Counted from the stretch's first letter, positions 36,216 to 44,872 are shown. The stretch: DNA of 47,900 nt from Spirochaetia bacterium (GCA_900769955.1 CAAGIP010000231.1:1-47900), one strand, 5' to 3'. Made by a program: numbers and translations. The notes: generated by a model from the letters alone, not told the origin.

Positions 36216-37058
36216 ATGGATAGTATCTTGAAGAGGATTGCGGAGCTTAACGGCTCCTTCACCAGGAGTGAGAGGGCTCTGGCTGACCGCATTGTCAGGG
36301 ATGCTGACAGTGTGGTGATGAAGACAATAACCGAGCTTGCCGGGGAGTCCGATTCGTTTTCCACCGCGTCGATAACCCGCTTCTGCAAGAAGATCGGGCT
36401 GTCGGGATATTCGGAGCTGAGACTTGAGCTTGCCAAGGAGATCGCAAAGGACAATGCCCGACGTCAGATAGTCGCTGACGGTGAAGAGACCGCGCCCGGG
36501 CTTGTGTCCTCAGTGGTGGATGCCAGTGCATCCGCAATTAAGGATCTTGAATATGTGCTCAGTGATGAAATCATCAGGAAGGCAGTACATGAGATCATAT
36601 CCGCAGAAACAATAACACTTGCAGGAATCGGAGCCAGCGCGCTGGTCGCACAGGATCTCAGGCAGAAACTGCTGAGACTTGGGATCAGAAGCCTTTTCGA
36701 TGCCGATCAGGATGTGGTGAAGGTAACTCTCTCCTCCGGAGGTTCGAATGACCTTCTCATTGCAATTTCCTATTCCGGTACCACACGTGAAACCTGCGAT
36801 GCAGTCACTCTGGCAAAGGAAAACGGCATGAGGGTGCTGGCAATTACAAAAAAAGGTGATAACCCCATAAGCCAGAATGCAGATGTCAATGTACCCGTAA
36901 CGGAGAATGAGGCCCTCCTCAGGGAAGGTGCAACTCTTTCCAGGCTGCAGATGCTCGTCGCCGTTGATATGATATACCGTGCCCTCATAATGGATAAGGG
37001 CGTTCACTATGACAGGATTCTCGATTCCTGGGATGTCGTTAACAGGAGGATGTCATGA
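36216..37058 (+). CDS. murR: MurR/RpiR family transcriptional regulator
   Basis: 280 aa. The N-terminal HTH_6 domain (about residues 1-77) contains TRSERALADRIVRDADSVVMKTITELAGES and ASITRFCKKIGLSGYSELRLELAKE. A SIS sugar-phosphate-binding domain follows (about 115-255) with TLAGIGASALVAQDLRQKLLRLG and LIAISYSGTTRETCDAVTLAKENG. In E. coli MurR binds MurNAc-6-P through the SIS domain and represses murQP. Its neighbours (namZ, anmK, murQ) make the same ligand likely; this is an inference. The start has no usable SD. The stop overlaps the namZ start (ATGA). Confidence 0.88.
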   Translation: MDSILKRIAELNGSFTRSERALADRIVRDADSVVMKTITELAGESDSFSTASITRFCKKIGLSGYSELRLELAKEIAKDNARRQIVADGEETAPGLVSSVVDASASAIKDLEYVLSDEIIRKAVHEIISAETITLAGIGASALVAQDLRQKLLRLGIRSLFDADQDVVKVTLSSGGSNDLLIAISYSGTTRETCDAVTLAKENGMRVLAITKKGDNPISQNADVNVPVTENEALLREGATLSRLQMLVAVDMIYRALIMDKGVHYDRILDSWDVVNRRMS

Positions 37059-38131
37059 AAAGAGGACTTGACCGTATGGAGTCCATACTCTCCCTGGTAA
37101 AGGGTAAGAGGGTAGGACTTGTAGCAAATGCCGCTTCGGTGGACCGATTCGGAAGGACCAGCCTTGGATTCTTCCAGAAAGAAACCGAGCTTACCGCAGT
37201 CTTCGGCCTGGAGCATGGAATAACAATTACATTCGCCGCGGGAGAGAAGGTTGACGGAGAGCAGGCAGGAAATCTAAAGGTATTCTCCCTTTACGGAGGG
37301 GATGGCTCCGGGATCTCGAAGGAAGCCCGTGAGCTCATCGATGTGCTTGTATTTGACATACAGGACCTTGGACTGAGATTCTACACTTACGTTTCATCCC
37401 TCAGGCTGATACTCCGCTCGGCCGCAGACATGAATCTTCCCGTAATAATTCTGGACAGGCCGAATCCGCTGGGACGTTCAGTGTACGGTCCGATACTGGA
37501 TGAAAGGGACATTTCATTTGTAGGTGCGGACAGTCTTCCCGTGAGATACGGTCTGACAATCGGTGAGCTGGCTCTTTTCTTCAACGCTTCAATCGGTGCT
37601 GATGTAAGAGTTGTCCCTCTGGAGAACTGGTCCGGAGGACTGTGGCAGGGCAAGTGGGTTCCCACAAGTCCCAACATACCTACCTTTGAGACTGCTTTTG
37701 TATACAGCGGTATGTGCTTCCTGGAAGGAACAAATCTATCTGAAGGAAGGGGGACCGATGCTCCGTTCCTCACCTTCGGTGCTCCCTTCATGACAAAGGA
37801 CATCCCACTGTCTTTTGAAGGCTTTGAGCTTGAGAGGACCACTTTCGTGCCGAAATGCAGTAAGTATCAGGGAAAGCTGTGCCATGGCTACAGGATTAGG
37901 GTTCTGAATTACGGGGCAAATCCCGTTGAGTTCGGACTGATGCTCCTGAACAGGCTGTTCTGTGAATATGATGAGCTCTGCTACCCAGAAGGTAAAACCG
38001 CTTCAATAACGCACCTTCTCGGAAGCCGGGAAGCGGAACTGCTGAAAAATGACCTTCCCGCCCTGCTTGAAAAGTGTGACCGCGATGCCCTTAACTTCAG
38101 GACACTGATGAGCAGATATATACTTTATTGA
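37055..38131 (+). CDS. namZ: DUF1343 protein, exo-beta-N-acetylmuramidase NamZ (GH171)
   Basis: 358 aa. The family core is clear: GKRVGLVANAASVDRFGRTSL, VFGLEHGITITFAAGEKVD (Glu region of the active site), LVFDIQDLGLRFYTYVSSL, VIILDRPNPLGRSVYGPILD and GLTIGELALFFN. NamZ enzymes cut terminal MurNAc from the non-reducing end of peptidoglycan chains; the characterised Bacillus enzyme is secreted, whereas this one has no signal peptide and should work in the cytoplasm. The ATGA overlap with murR and its partners nagZ, anmK and murQ place it in MurNAc salvage. Confidence 0.9.
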   Translation: MKRGLDRMESILSLVKGKRVGLVANAASVDRFGRTSLGFFQKETELTAVFGLEHGITITFAAGEKVDGEQAGNLKVFSLYGGDGSGISKEARELIDVLVFDIQDLGLRFYTYVSSLRLILRSAADMNLPVIILDRPNPLGRSVYGPILDERDISFVGADSLPVRYGLTIGELALFFNASIGADVRVVPLENWSGGLWQGKWVPTSPNIPTFETAFVYSGMCFLEGTNLSEGRGTDAPFLTFGAPFMTKDIPLSFEGFELERTTFVPKCSKYQGKLCHGYRIRVLNYGANPVEFGLMLLNRLFCEYDELCYPEGKTASITHLLGSREAELLKNDLPALLEKCDRDALNFRTLMSRYILY

Positions 38132-38141
38132 GGAGAATACT

Positions 38142-39671
38142 ATGGACCTGAGAACCAAAATCGGTATGCGTCTCTTCTCTGGTTTTCCCGGAAAGGAGAT
38201 GAGCGAAGAGTTCAGGAGAATGGTAAGAGAGTATAAACTCGGCAATGTCATTCTCTTTTCCAATAACATTGAGTCCCTTGAGCAGCTGAACAGACTGTGC
38301 GTGGAGATCGATGAGTTCATCACTGCTGAGACAGGTTATCATCCCCTGATCTCGATTGATCAGGAGGGTGGTATGGTTTCCCGCCTTCCCGACAATACGG
38401 TGGTTGCTCCCTCCCAGATGGCAGAAAGTGCCCTTGCCGATCCCGATCTCATCGAGGAGTGCGCATACAGAAACGGGAGACTTCTCATGGAGCTGGGCTG
38501 CAACTTCAACCTTGCACCCGTCCTTGACGTGAACATGAGTCTGAAAAACCCTGTAATAGGAGTCAGGTCCTTTTCCGATAAAACTGAAAAGGTTGCTGAA
38601 TACGGTGCAAGGGCAGTGAAGGGCTATAACAGAAGCGGAATACTCTCATCCGCAAAACACTTCCCGGGACACGGAAACACAGGAACGGACTCTCATCTTT
38701 CCCTGCCTGTCATTGACCTTGAGCGTGATGAACTTTCCGAGCAGCTTAAGCCGTTTGTAAGGGCAATGGAGGAAGGAGTTCCCGCTGTTACCACATCACA
38801 CATCCTTTTCCCGAAAATCGAACCTGACGTGCCATGTACGATGAGCAGACGGCTCATCACGGGACTTCTCCGCGAAGAGCTGGGATTTAAGGGGATAGTC
38901 ATTTCAGACTGCATGCAGATGCAGGCCATCAGCAGGTTCTACGGCTCAGTGAACGGTGCCGTCAGGGCTTTCGAAGCCGGAGTAGACATGGTATTCTTCA
39001 GCCATGACGTCACCCTGGTCGAGTCCTTCGTAAATGAGTATGAGCGCCTGATGAATGAAGGCGGAATCGACATTGAAAATTTTGATGCATGCGTGAGCAG
39101 GGTTCTTGCCGTCAAGGAAAAACTTTCCCCCGTCACGATCTCATCGGACACTGCCTTTGAGGAAACAAAGAAGTTCTTTGATGAGACTGCAGAAGCCGCA
39201 GTCACTGAAGTAATCCCCCTTCCTGAGAATTTTGATCCCAAGAAGGCCATATTCATCGGTCCTGAGGCATATATAACAAGTAAGATCTCAGACAGGATCG
39301 AGCGTACCGCATTCCCTTCCTTCATGGCAAAGGAGTTCTTCACAAAGGCCGTGATCACGACGGCAGATCCATCAGAAGCACAGATTGAGAGTGTGTGCGG
39401 TGAAGCCGATGGGTATGAGTATGCTGTCGTCGGAACATACAATGCACACCTGCAGAAGGGACAGGAAGCCCTGATAAGGGCGCTGTCAGAGGATCATAAG
39501 GTTATCCTTTTCGCTCTCAGGAATCCGTATGACATGAGAGAGGAAAACCTTTCCCATGTGAAGGGTGCATTCGCAACCTATGAATATTCAGAGAGAATCT
39601 TCCGTGAGTGTGCCCGCATCCTGAAGGGTGAGGGGAAACTTAGGGGAAAGCTTCCCGTTTATGTGGGGTGA
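38142..39671 (+). CDS. nagZ: Family 3 glycoside hydrolase, NagZ-like beta-N-acetylglucosaminidase
   Basis: 509 aa: a GH3 TIM barrel (about residues 1-330) and a C-terminal alpha/beta domain. Active-site features: ISIDQEGGMVSRL, the NagZ loop KHFPGHGNTGTDSH with the His-Asp dyad, and VISDCMQMQAI with the nucleophile Asp. NagZ removes GlcNAc from GlcNAc-anhydroMurNAc(-peptide) or related fragments. It is longer than the one-domain E. coli enzyme (341 aa) and has no signal peptide, so a cytoplasmic role is likely. Ten bases separate it from namZ, and the GNAT gene starts 3 bases after its stop. Confidence 0.9.
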   Translation: MDLRTKIGMRLFSGFPGKEMSEEFRRMVREYKLGNVILFSNNIESLEQLNRLCVEIDEFITAETGYHPLISIDQEGGMVSRLPDNTVVAPSQMAESALADPDLIEECAYRNGRLLMELGCNFNLAPVLDVNMSLKNPVIGVRSFSDKTEKVAEYGARAVKGYNRSGILSSAKHFPGHGNTGTDSHLSLPVIDLERDELSEQLKPFVRAMEEGVPAVTTSHILFPKIEPDVPCTMSRRLITGLLREELGFKGIVISDCMQMQAISRFYGSVNGAVRAFEAGVDMVFFSHDVTLVESFVNEYERLMNEGGIDIENFDACVSRVLAVKEKLSPVTISSDTAFEETKKFFDETAEAAVTEVIPLPENFDPKKAIFIGPEAYITSKISDRIERTAFPSFMAKEFFTKAVITTADPSEAQIESVCGEADGYEYAVVGTYNAHLQKGQEALIRALSEDHKVILFALRNPYDMREENLSHVKGAFATYEYSERIFRECARILKGEGKLRGKLPVYVG

Positions 39672-39674
39672 ACC

Positions 39675-40151
39675 ATGGACATGCTTGTGAGACTTTATGA
39701 CCTTCCGCCGCTCGATGCGGAAATGAAAAAGATGGAAGCGAATGGCATCAGGATAACGAGGGCATTTCCTCCAAACCGGGAGCACATTGTTGCCTGGATA
39801 AAGGAACACTCCTCTCTCTATGCTGCAGGTGAGGCTGAGTGCTGTTTTTCTGCAAGGAGACCGACGATGTTCATCGCTTCCCGTGACAATGAGATCCTGG
39901 GGTATGCATGCTACAATGCGACTGCTCCCGATTTCTTCGGTCCGACTAAGGTCCTTGAAAGCGAGCAGGGCAAGGGAATAGGGCGTGCTCTTCTTATCGC
40001 CTCCATGCATGCACTCAGGGAAGAGGGCTACGGCTATGCGATCATAGGATCGGTAGGACCGACCGCATTTTATGAGAAGTGTGTCGGTGCGATTTCCATT
40101 CCCGACTCAACCCCGGGCTTATATTCCGATATGCTGAGGATAAAGAAATGA
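39675..40151 (+). CDS. GNAT family N-acetyltransferase
   Basis: 158 aa. The acetyl-CoA loop is EQGKGIGRALLIASM (motif A, Q-x-x-G-x-G), preceded by the strand with FIASRDNEILGYACYN and followed by GYAIIGSVGPTAFYEKCVGA (motif B, Tyr). The gene lies between nagZ and anmK, with a 4-base ATGA overlap into anmK. In Clostridium acetobutylicum a GNAT enzyme (GlmA) that acetylates glucosamine or glucosaminides works with NagZ and a MurNAc kinase in wall recycling; a similar job, re-acetylating de-N-acetylated fragments, is inferred from context only. Confidence 0.85.
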   Translation: MDMLVRLYDLPPLDAEMKKMEANGIRITRAFPPNREHIVAWIKEHSSLYAAGEAECCFSARRPTMFIASRDNEILGYACYNATAPDFFGPTKVLESEQGKGIGRALLIASMHALREEGYGYAIIGSVGPTAFYEKCVGAISIPDSTPGLYSDMLRIKK

Positions 40152-41320
40152 AGCTTACACCGCTTGCAGACAAGGAAGAGAGAACCGTTATCGGACTTAT
40201 GAGCGGCACCAGCTGTGACGGAATCGATGCTGCTCTGGTGCGCATCAGGGGAAGTCACAATTCCATAAAGGTGAAGGAAGAAGCCTTCATTTCCCTTCCG
40301 TATGATGAAAATGTCAGATCACGTCTTCTTGCACTTGTGAAGGGAGATGCAGGCGGAAGCCATGAGCTTACACAGATGGCATTCCTGCTCGGTCATCTCT
40401 TTCTCGAAGCTTCCATCGCGGTCTGTGAGAAGGCCGGTGTGAGTAAGGATGAAGTTGATCTCATCGGTTCCCATGGACACACTGTGTTTCATATCCCTGA
40501 GACGGAAGAGTACCTCGGACACAGCATCAGGGGTACGATGCAGATCGGGGATGTGGGAGAGCTATGTGAATACTTCTCCTGTCCAGTCGTCTCTGATTTC
40601 CGAACCCGTGATTTTGCCGCAGGCGGAATGGGCGCACCCCTTGTGCCTTACACTGAATATCTTCTTTTCAGAAGTGATGAATATGACTCTGCCTATCAGA
40701 ACATAGGCGGGATAGGAAACATCACCATTCTTAAGAAAGGGTGCACGGAGGATGAAGTCAGGGCATTTGATACCGGTCCCGGAAACGTCCTTCTGGATGC
40801 ACTCATCTCCCATTACAAAGGCCTATCGTTTGATGAAGGCGGCGCTTTCGCGCTTAATGGAAAGCTCTCTCCTGTCCTTCAGGAATTCTTTCTTTCGGAT
40901 GAGTATTACAGGAAGGCACCGCCGAAAACCACAGGGCGGGAGTACTATAACGGTGCATATGTGGAAAATATTATCAGAATCGCTTCTGAAAATTCAGTTT
41001 CACCGGAAGACACGCTGCGTACCGCAGCCTGGTTCACTGCGGAGTGCATCAGGAGTTCAATTGAGTATTCCGGCGTTACTCCGAAGCGCCTGACGGTAGC
41101 GGGCGGAGGAAGCCATAATGGAGCAATAATGGCCTCGCTTAAGGAAATGCTGCCCAAAACAGATGTTCTTACCGGTGAGGAGGCTGGTTTTTCCAGCGAC
41201 AGCAAGGAAGCAGTTGCCTTCGCAATCCTGGCAAATGAGACTGTTTTCGGCCGTGTGAACGTGCTTACGGGAGCCTCCGGTGCCCGTCATGGAAGTGTGC
41301 TGGGAAAGATCCAGATGTGA
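40148..41320 (+). CDS. anmK: Anhydro-N-acetylmuramic acid kinase AnmK
   Basis: 390 aa from ATG 40148, which overlaps the GNAT stop (ATGA). VIGLMSGTSCDGIDAALVRI is the nucleotide-binding start, and QNIGGIGNITIL, FDTGPGNVLLDALI and TVAGGGSHNGAIM are family blocks. AnmK hydrolyses the 1,6-anhydro bond and phosphorylates the sugar, giving MurNAc-6-P, the substrate of MurQ. The last bases of the gene are part of the operator of the murQ unit (GTGAAAATAATTTTC starts at 41317). Confidence 0.93.
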   Translation: MKLTPLADKEERTVIGLMSGTSCDGIDAALVRIRGSHNSIKVKEEAFISLPYDENVRSRLLALVKGDAGGSHELTQMAFLLGHLFLEASIAVCEKAGVSKDEVDLIGSHGHTVFHIPETEEYLGHSIRGTMQIGDVGELCEYFSCPVVSDFRTRDFAAGGMGAPLVPYTEYLLFRSDEYDSAYQNIGGIGNITILKKGCTEDEVRAFDTGPGNVLLDALISHYKGLSFDEGGAFALNGKLSPVLQEFFLSDEYYRKAPPKTTGREYYNGAYVENIIRIASENSVSPEDTLRTAAWFTAECIRSSIEYSGVTPKRLTVAGGGSHNGAIMASLKEMLPKTDVLTGEEAGFSSDSKEAVAFAILANETVFGRVNVLTGASGARHGSVLGKIQM

Positions 41321-41374
41321 AAATAATTTTCATTTTACGAAAATTATTGACAAGTCTCAGGAAGGGTTTAATAT
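41317..41374 (+). promoter_or_regulatory. murQ promoter with tandem operator palindromes
   Basis: A perfect 13-nt palindrome GAAAATAATTTTC (41319-41331) and a partial copy GAAAATTATTGAC (41339-41351), 20 bp apart. AATAATTTTC (41322-41331) and GAAAATTATT (41339-41348) also form a 10-bp inverted repeat. The -35 TTGACA (41347-41352) overlaps the second copy; a 16-bp spacer leads to TAATAT (41369-41374), 6 nt before the ATG. The layout mirrors the murR promoter, so the same repressor is likely. Confidence 0.78.
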
Positions 41375-41380
41375 TTGATT

Positions 41381-42304
41381 ATGGTAGCAACTACAGAGAG
41401 CAGAAACCCGGCATCGGTCGGAATCGACATGAAGAGCACAAGGGAAATCATCGGGATCATCAATTCCGAGGACAGAAAGGTGCCTGAGGCGGTAGCGACC
41501 GCACTTGATGAGATTGCGTATGTGACGGATCTTGTCGTCGACTCCTTTAAAAAAGGCGGACGCCTTTTCTATGTCGGAGCGGGAACTTCAGGCCGTCTCG
41601 GTGTTCTTGATGCCTCTGAGTGTCCTCCTACCTACGGTGTCGATCCATCGATGGTTCAGGGAATCATCGCAGGAGGCCCGAAGGCCCTCACAATTTCCGT
41701 TGAGGGTGCGGAGGATGACGGGGATGCCGCAGTTGAGGAGCTTAAGAACAGAGGCCTTACCTCAGACGACACAGTGATCGGAATCACGGCTAACGGAGGA
41801 GCTCCGTTTGTTGTCGAAGCCCTAAAATATGCCGTTTCCATCGGCGCATCGGCAGCCGCGATCAGTTCAAATGCCGAAACACCCGTTTTTTCAGCAGTCC
41901 CGCCCATGTGCAGGATATATGTTCCCGTGGGTCCGGAGATCGTGACCGGATCGACCAGAATGAAGTCGGGAACAGCACAGAAACTTACACTGAACATGAT
42001 AACCACAGCGAGCATGATAAGACTCGGAAAGGTCTTCAATAACCTCATGGTTGACCTCCGCCCTGTCAATACAAAGCTCGTGGCACGCTCTGTCAGGATG
42101 ATCGAGGCGATCACGGGGGTTGATGAGTCGAGAGCCCGTGAAGCCTTCGAACAGAGCGCTCATATAACTAAGACTGCCATTGTAATGGCGGCTTACGATG
42201 TTCCCAAAGAGAAGGCGGAAGCCCTTCTTAAGGAACATCCCGGACTTGGGGATCTCTTCGCAGCATGCACTCCGGTGCATATCGCGGATGAATTCAATAC
42301 TTAA
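41381..42304 (+). CDS. murQ: N-acetylmuramic acid 6-phosphate etherase MurQ
   Basis: 307 aa SIS-fold enzyme. TESRNPASVGIDMKST at the start, GAGTSGRLGVLDASECPPTYG, GGAPFVVEAL and the signature GPEIVTGSTRMKSGTAQKL are all present. It cleaves the lactyl ether of MurNAc-6-P to GlcNAc-6-P and D-lactate. ATG 41381 fits the family; TTG at 41375 is less likely. It starts a second transcription unit (murQ, binding protein, two permeases, hydrolase) and probably has no 5' leader. Confidence 0.95.
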   Translation: MVATTESRNPASVGIDMKSTREIIGIINSEDRKVPEAVATALDEIAYVTDLVVDSFKKGGRLFYVGAGTSGRLGVLDASECPPTYGVDPSMVQGIIAGGPKALTISVEGAEDDGDAAVEELKNRGLTSDDTVIGITANGGAPFVVEALKYAVSIGASAAAISSNAETPVFSAVPPMCRIYVPVGPEIVTGSTRMKSGTAQKLTLNMITTASMIRLGKVFNNLMVDLRPVNTKLVARSVRMIEAITGVDESRAREAFEQSAHITKTAIVMAAYDVPKEKAEALLKEHPGLGDLFAACTPVHIADEFNT

Positions 42305-42319
42305 CAAGGAGACAAATGT

Positions 42320-43864
42320 ATGAAGAAGAAACTGTTTTCACTTCTGCTCGTGGTCGCTCTCTGCTCCGCTCTTTTCGCCGCAGGCGCTAAGGAACAGGCT
42401 GCAACAGCGGAAGGTCCGCTGAAGATCACAATGTATTATTCTGACAACGCAACTCTTCCCTTCAAGTCTGACTGGCTCACGGTCAAGACCATTGAGGAGA
42501 GATTCAATGTGGATCTGGAGTTCGAAGTAATACCCATTGCCGACTATCAGACAAAGGTATCACTCGCCCTGAACACATACAACAATGCACCGGACGTCAT
42601 CCTGTATCAGAGCATCACAGGTGAAAACCAGTCTCTTGCCCTCAACGGAGCCATTGTTCCCATTTCCGATTATGCTGAATGGACACCCAACTTCAACGCA
42701 AGAGTCGCTGAGTTCGGCATTCAGGATGCAGTTGATGTCCTCAACCTTGAGGATGGAAAGAGATACAACCTTCCCGGTCTTTTCGATGTTCCGTTCTATG
42801 ATGGCGGTCTCATCCTCAGAAAGGACCTCCTTGAGAAGTACGGCCTTGATGTTCCAAAGACATTCGATGACCTCTATGAGGTTCTGAAGGTCTTCAAGCA
42901 GAACAACCCGTCCTCATATCCTCTCACGATCCTTGCAGGCCCGAGAGTTCTTTACCGCTTCACGATGCCCAGCTTCGGTATCTCCCTCGGTAAGAACAGC
43001 TCCTCCGGTTCATATGTCCTCTCCTATGACTATGAGAAGAAGGAGTACTTCGCAGGCGCAATCAGCGATGAGTACAAGGCTTACATCACTTACCTTCACA
43101 AGCTCTATGCCGAAGGCCTCCTCGATCCTGAAATGGCAGATCCCATCGACGGAACCAAGTGGTCACAGAAGATGGCAACAGGTGCTTCAATGGTCACATA
43201 CGCTTACTATGATCAGATCGGTGGCGTAACAGCTGCAAGCAAGATCGATGGTTTCGAGCTCATGATGTATCCGTCCCTTGCAGGTCCCGGCGGCGCACAC
43301 AACCAGCCCAAGAGCAAGACCGGTGCAGGTATCATCTTCCCTGCAAAGACAGCTGAAAGAAAGGATTTCGAGCAGGTCGTGAGAAAGATCGATGAGATTT
43401 TCTTCTCAGAAGAAGCAGCAAAGATCTGGTGCCTCGGTGTCGAGGGTGTCACATATGACATCATAAACGGTGCAGTCAAGTTCAAGGACAGCCTGGTTAA
43501 CGACGAAAGAGGTATCTACAAGGCTCTCCAGCAGGAAGCAGGCTGCGGAAGCGACGTAACACAGATGGTATGGGTCAACAAGAGAGAGATGACAAAGTAT
43601 GACGAGACTTATGCTGCGATCAACGCTGAAGTTGAGGCAATGGGTGACGTCATCCAGCTCATCCCACCCAAGCCGAAATTCAACGACCTTGAGGCTGAGG
43701 AAGCAGGTTCACTCCAGACTCCGCTCGCAGATGCATGGGAGCGCTGGAACGATGCATTCCTGACAGGTGCTAAGTCCATCGAGAAGGACTGGGATGCATA
43801 TGTCAGGGAAATGAAGACTCTCGGTATCGAGAAGATGCTTGCGCTTTACAACGACAACCTGTAA
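42320..43864 (+). CDS. ABC transporter extracellular sugar-binding protein (LplA-type)
   Basis: 514 aa. A signal peptide (KKKLFSLLLVVALCSALFAAGA) is followed by AKEQAATAEGPLKITMYY, the start of a family 1 solute-binding fold. There is no lipobox Cys at the cleavage site, so it should be released by signal peptidase I into the periplasm, as often seen in spirochaetes. Size and partners match LplA/YtcQ-type binding proteins of the CUT1 class, which take up oligosaccharides. It lies 15 bp after murQ with SD AAGGAG. Its ligand is inferred to be a peptidoglycan-derived sugar or disaccharide. Confidence 0.88.
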   Translation: MKKKLFSLLLVVALCSALFAAGAKEQAATAEGPLKITMYYSDNATLPFKSDWLTVKTIEERFNVDLEFEVIPIADYQTKVSLALNTYNNAPDVILYQSITGENQSLALNGAIVPISDYAEWTPNFNARVAEFGIQDAVDVLNLEDGKRYNLPGLFDVPFYDGGLILRKDLLEKYGLDVPKTFDDLYEVLKVFKQNNPSSYPLTILAGPRVLYRFTMPSFGISLGKNSSSGSYVLSYDYEKKEYFAGAISDEYKAYITYLHKLYAEGLLDPEMADPIDGTKWSQKMATGASMVTYAYYDQIGGVTAASKIDGFELMMYPSLAGPGGAHNQPKSKTGAGIIFPAKTAERKDFEQVVRKIDEIFFSEEAAKIWCLGVEGVTYDIINGAVKFKDSLVNDERGIYKALQQEAGCGSDVTQMVWVNKREMTKYDETYAAINAEVEAMGDVIQLIPPKPKFNDLEAEEAGSLQTPLADAWERWNDAFLTGAKSIEKDWDAYVREMKTLGIEKMLALYNDNL

Positions 43865-43886
43865 GCAAAAGCTTTGTTCAGACTAT

Positions 43887-43909
43887 CCGGCGGGCTTTCA
43901 GCCTGCCGG
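43887..43909 (+). other. Strong hairpin between the binding protein and permease genes
   Basis: CCGGCGGGCT (43887-43896) pairs with AGCCTGCCGG (43900-43909), 10 bp over a TTC loop. No T-run follows. Such stems protect the upstream part of transporter mRNAs from 3' decay and give more binding protein than permease, as after malE in E. coli. Confidence 0.7.
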
Positions 43910-43929
43910 TGTCATATATGGGGGATAAG

Positions 43930-44859
43930 GTGAAGAAAGATCAATTACCAAAAAAAAGTATGAAGGTGTATCTGACACGATACTGGCAGTTATACGCAAT
44001 GCTGGCCCTGCCTCTTGCGCTTTTCCTCCTCTTCAAATACGTTCCGCTTGTCGGTAACGTGCTGGCGTTCAGACGCTACAGACCGGGTAAGTCCACCTTC
44101 GGTACCGAGTGGGTCGGTCTGTACTACTTCCAGAGGTTTTTCAAGGATCCCGCATTCTGGAATGCATTCAAGAATACGCTCATCCTTTCAGTCCTTAACC
44201 TCGTAATCAACTTTCCGATACCGATCATATTCGCGATTCTCTTAAATGAGGTCAGAAGCCTTAAATTCAAGAAAACAGTGCAGACGATATCCTATATGCC
44301 ACGTTTCGTGTCAACAGTTGTCGTCATTGCCATCATAGGGGAACTTTTATCACCTTCATCCGGTGTCATAAACAAGTTCCTGGTCAATACCTTCGGCATT
44401 GAGCCTATATACTTCATGAATGATCCGAAGTATTTCAGACCGATATACATTCTGCTTGATACCTGGCAGTACACAGGCTGGACTGCCATCATATACATTG
44501 CCGCGATCACCTCGATCCCACAGGAGCTTTATGAAGCGGCCACGATCGACGGGGCGGGACACATGCAGCAGATTTTCTACGTTACAATCCCCTCGATCAT
44601 GCCTACGATCATGGTCATGCTGATTCTCAATGTGGGACGTCTCCTCTCCCTCGGATTTGAGAAGGTCCTTCTCATGTACACACCTGCAAACAGCTCAGTA
44701 TCAGATATTCTGGATACGCTCGTATACAGAACGGGTCTTGCGAACCAGAACTACTCTTACGCAACAGCAATCGGACTCTTCACCGGCGTCATCGGTGTCA
44801 TCCTCGTCTCTTCATCCAACTTCCTGTCAAGGAAGCTTACCGGTGAAAGTGTTTACTGA
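43930..44859 (+). CDS. ABC sugar permease, LplB-type
   Basis: 309 aa from GTG 43930, which has a G-rich SD (43920-43924) at good distance; ATG 43918 is an alternative with no SD. Six membrane helices, with the cytoplasmic EAA loop YEAATIDGAGHMQQIFYVTIPSIMPT that contacts the ATPase. RYWQLYAMLALPLALFLLFKYVPL is the typical start of LplB/YtcP pairs. It works with the next gene as the channel. The ORF ends 13 bp before that gene. Confidence 0.9.
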   Translation: MKKDQLPKKSMKVYLTRYWQLYAMLALPLALFLLFKYVPLVGNVLAFRRYRPGKSTFGTEWVGLYYFQRFFKDPAFWNAFKNTLILSVLNLVINFPIPIIFAILLNEVRSLKFKKTVQTISYMPRFVSTVVVIAIIGELLSPSSGVINKFLVNTFGIEPIYFMNDPKYFRPIYILLDTWQYTGWTAIIYIAAITSIPQELYEAATIDGAGHMQQIFYVTIPSIMPTIMVMLILNVGRLLSLGFEKVLLMYTPANSSVSDILDTLVYRTGLANQNYSYATAIGLFTGVIGVILVSSSNFLSRKLTGESVY

Positions 44860-44872
44860 GGAGGAAACCTGA

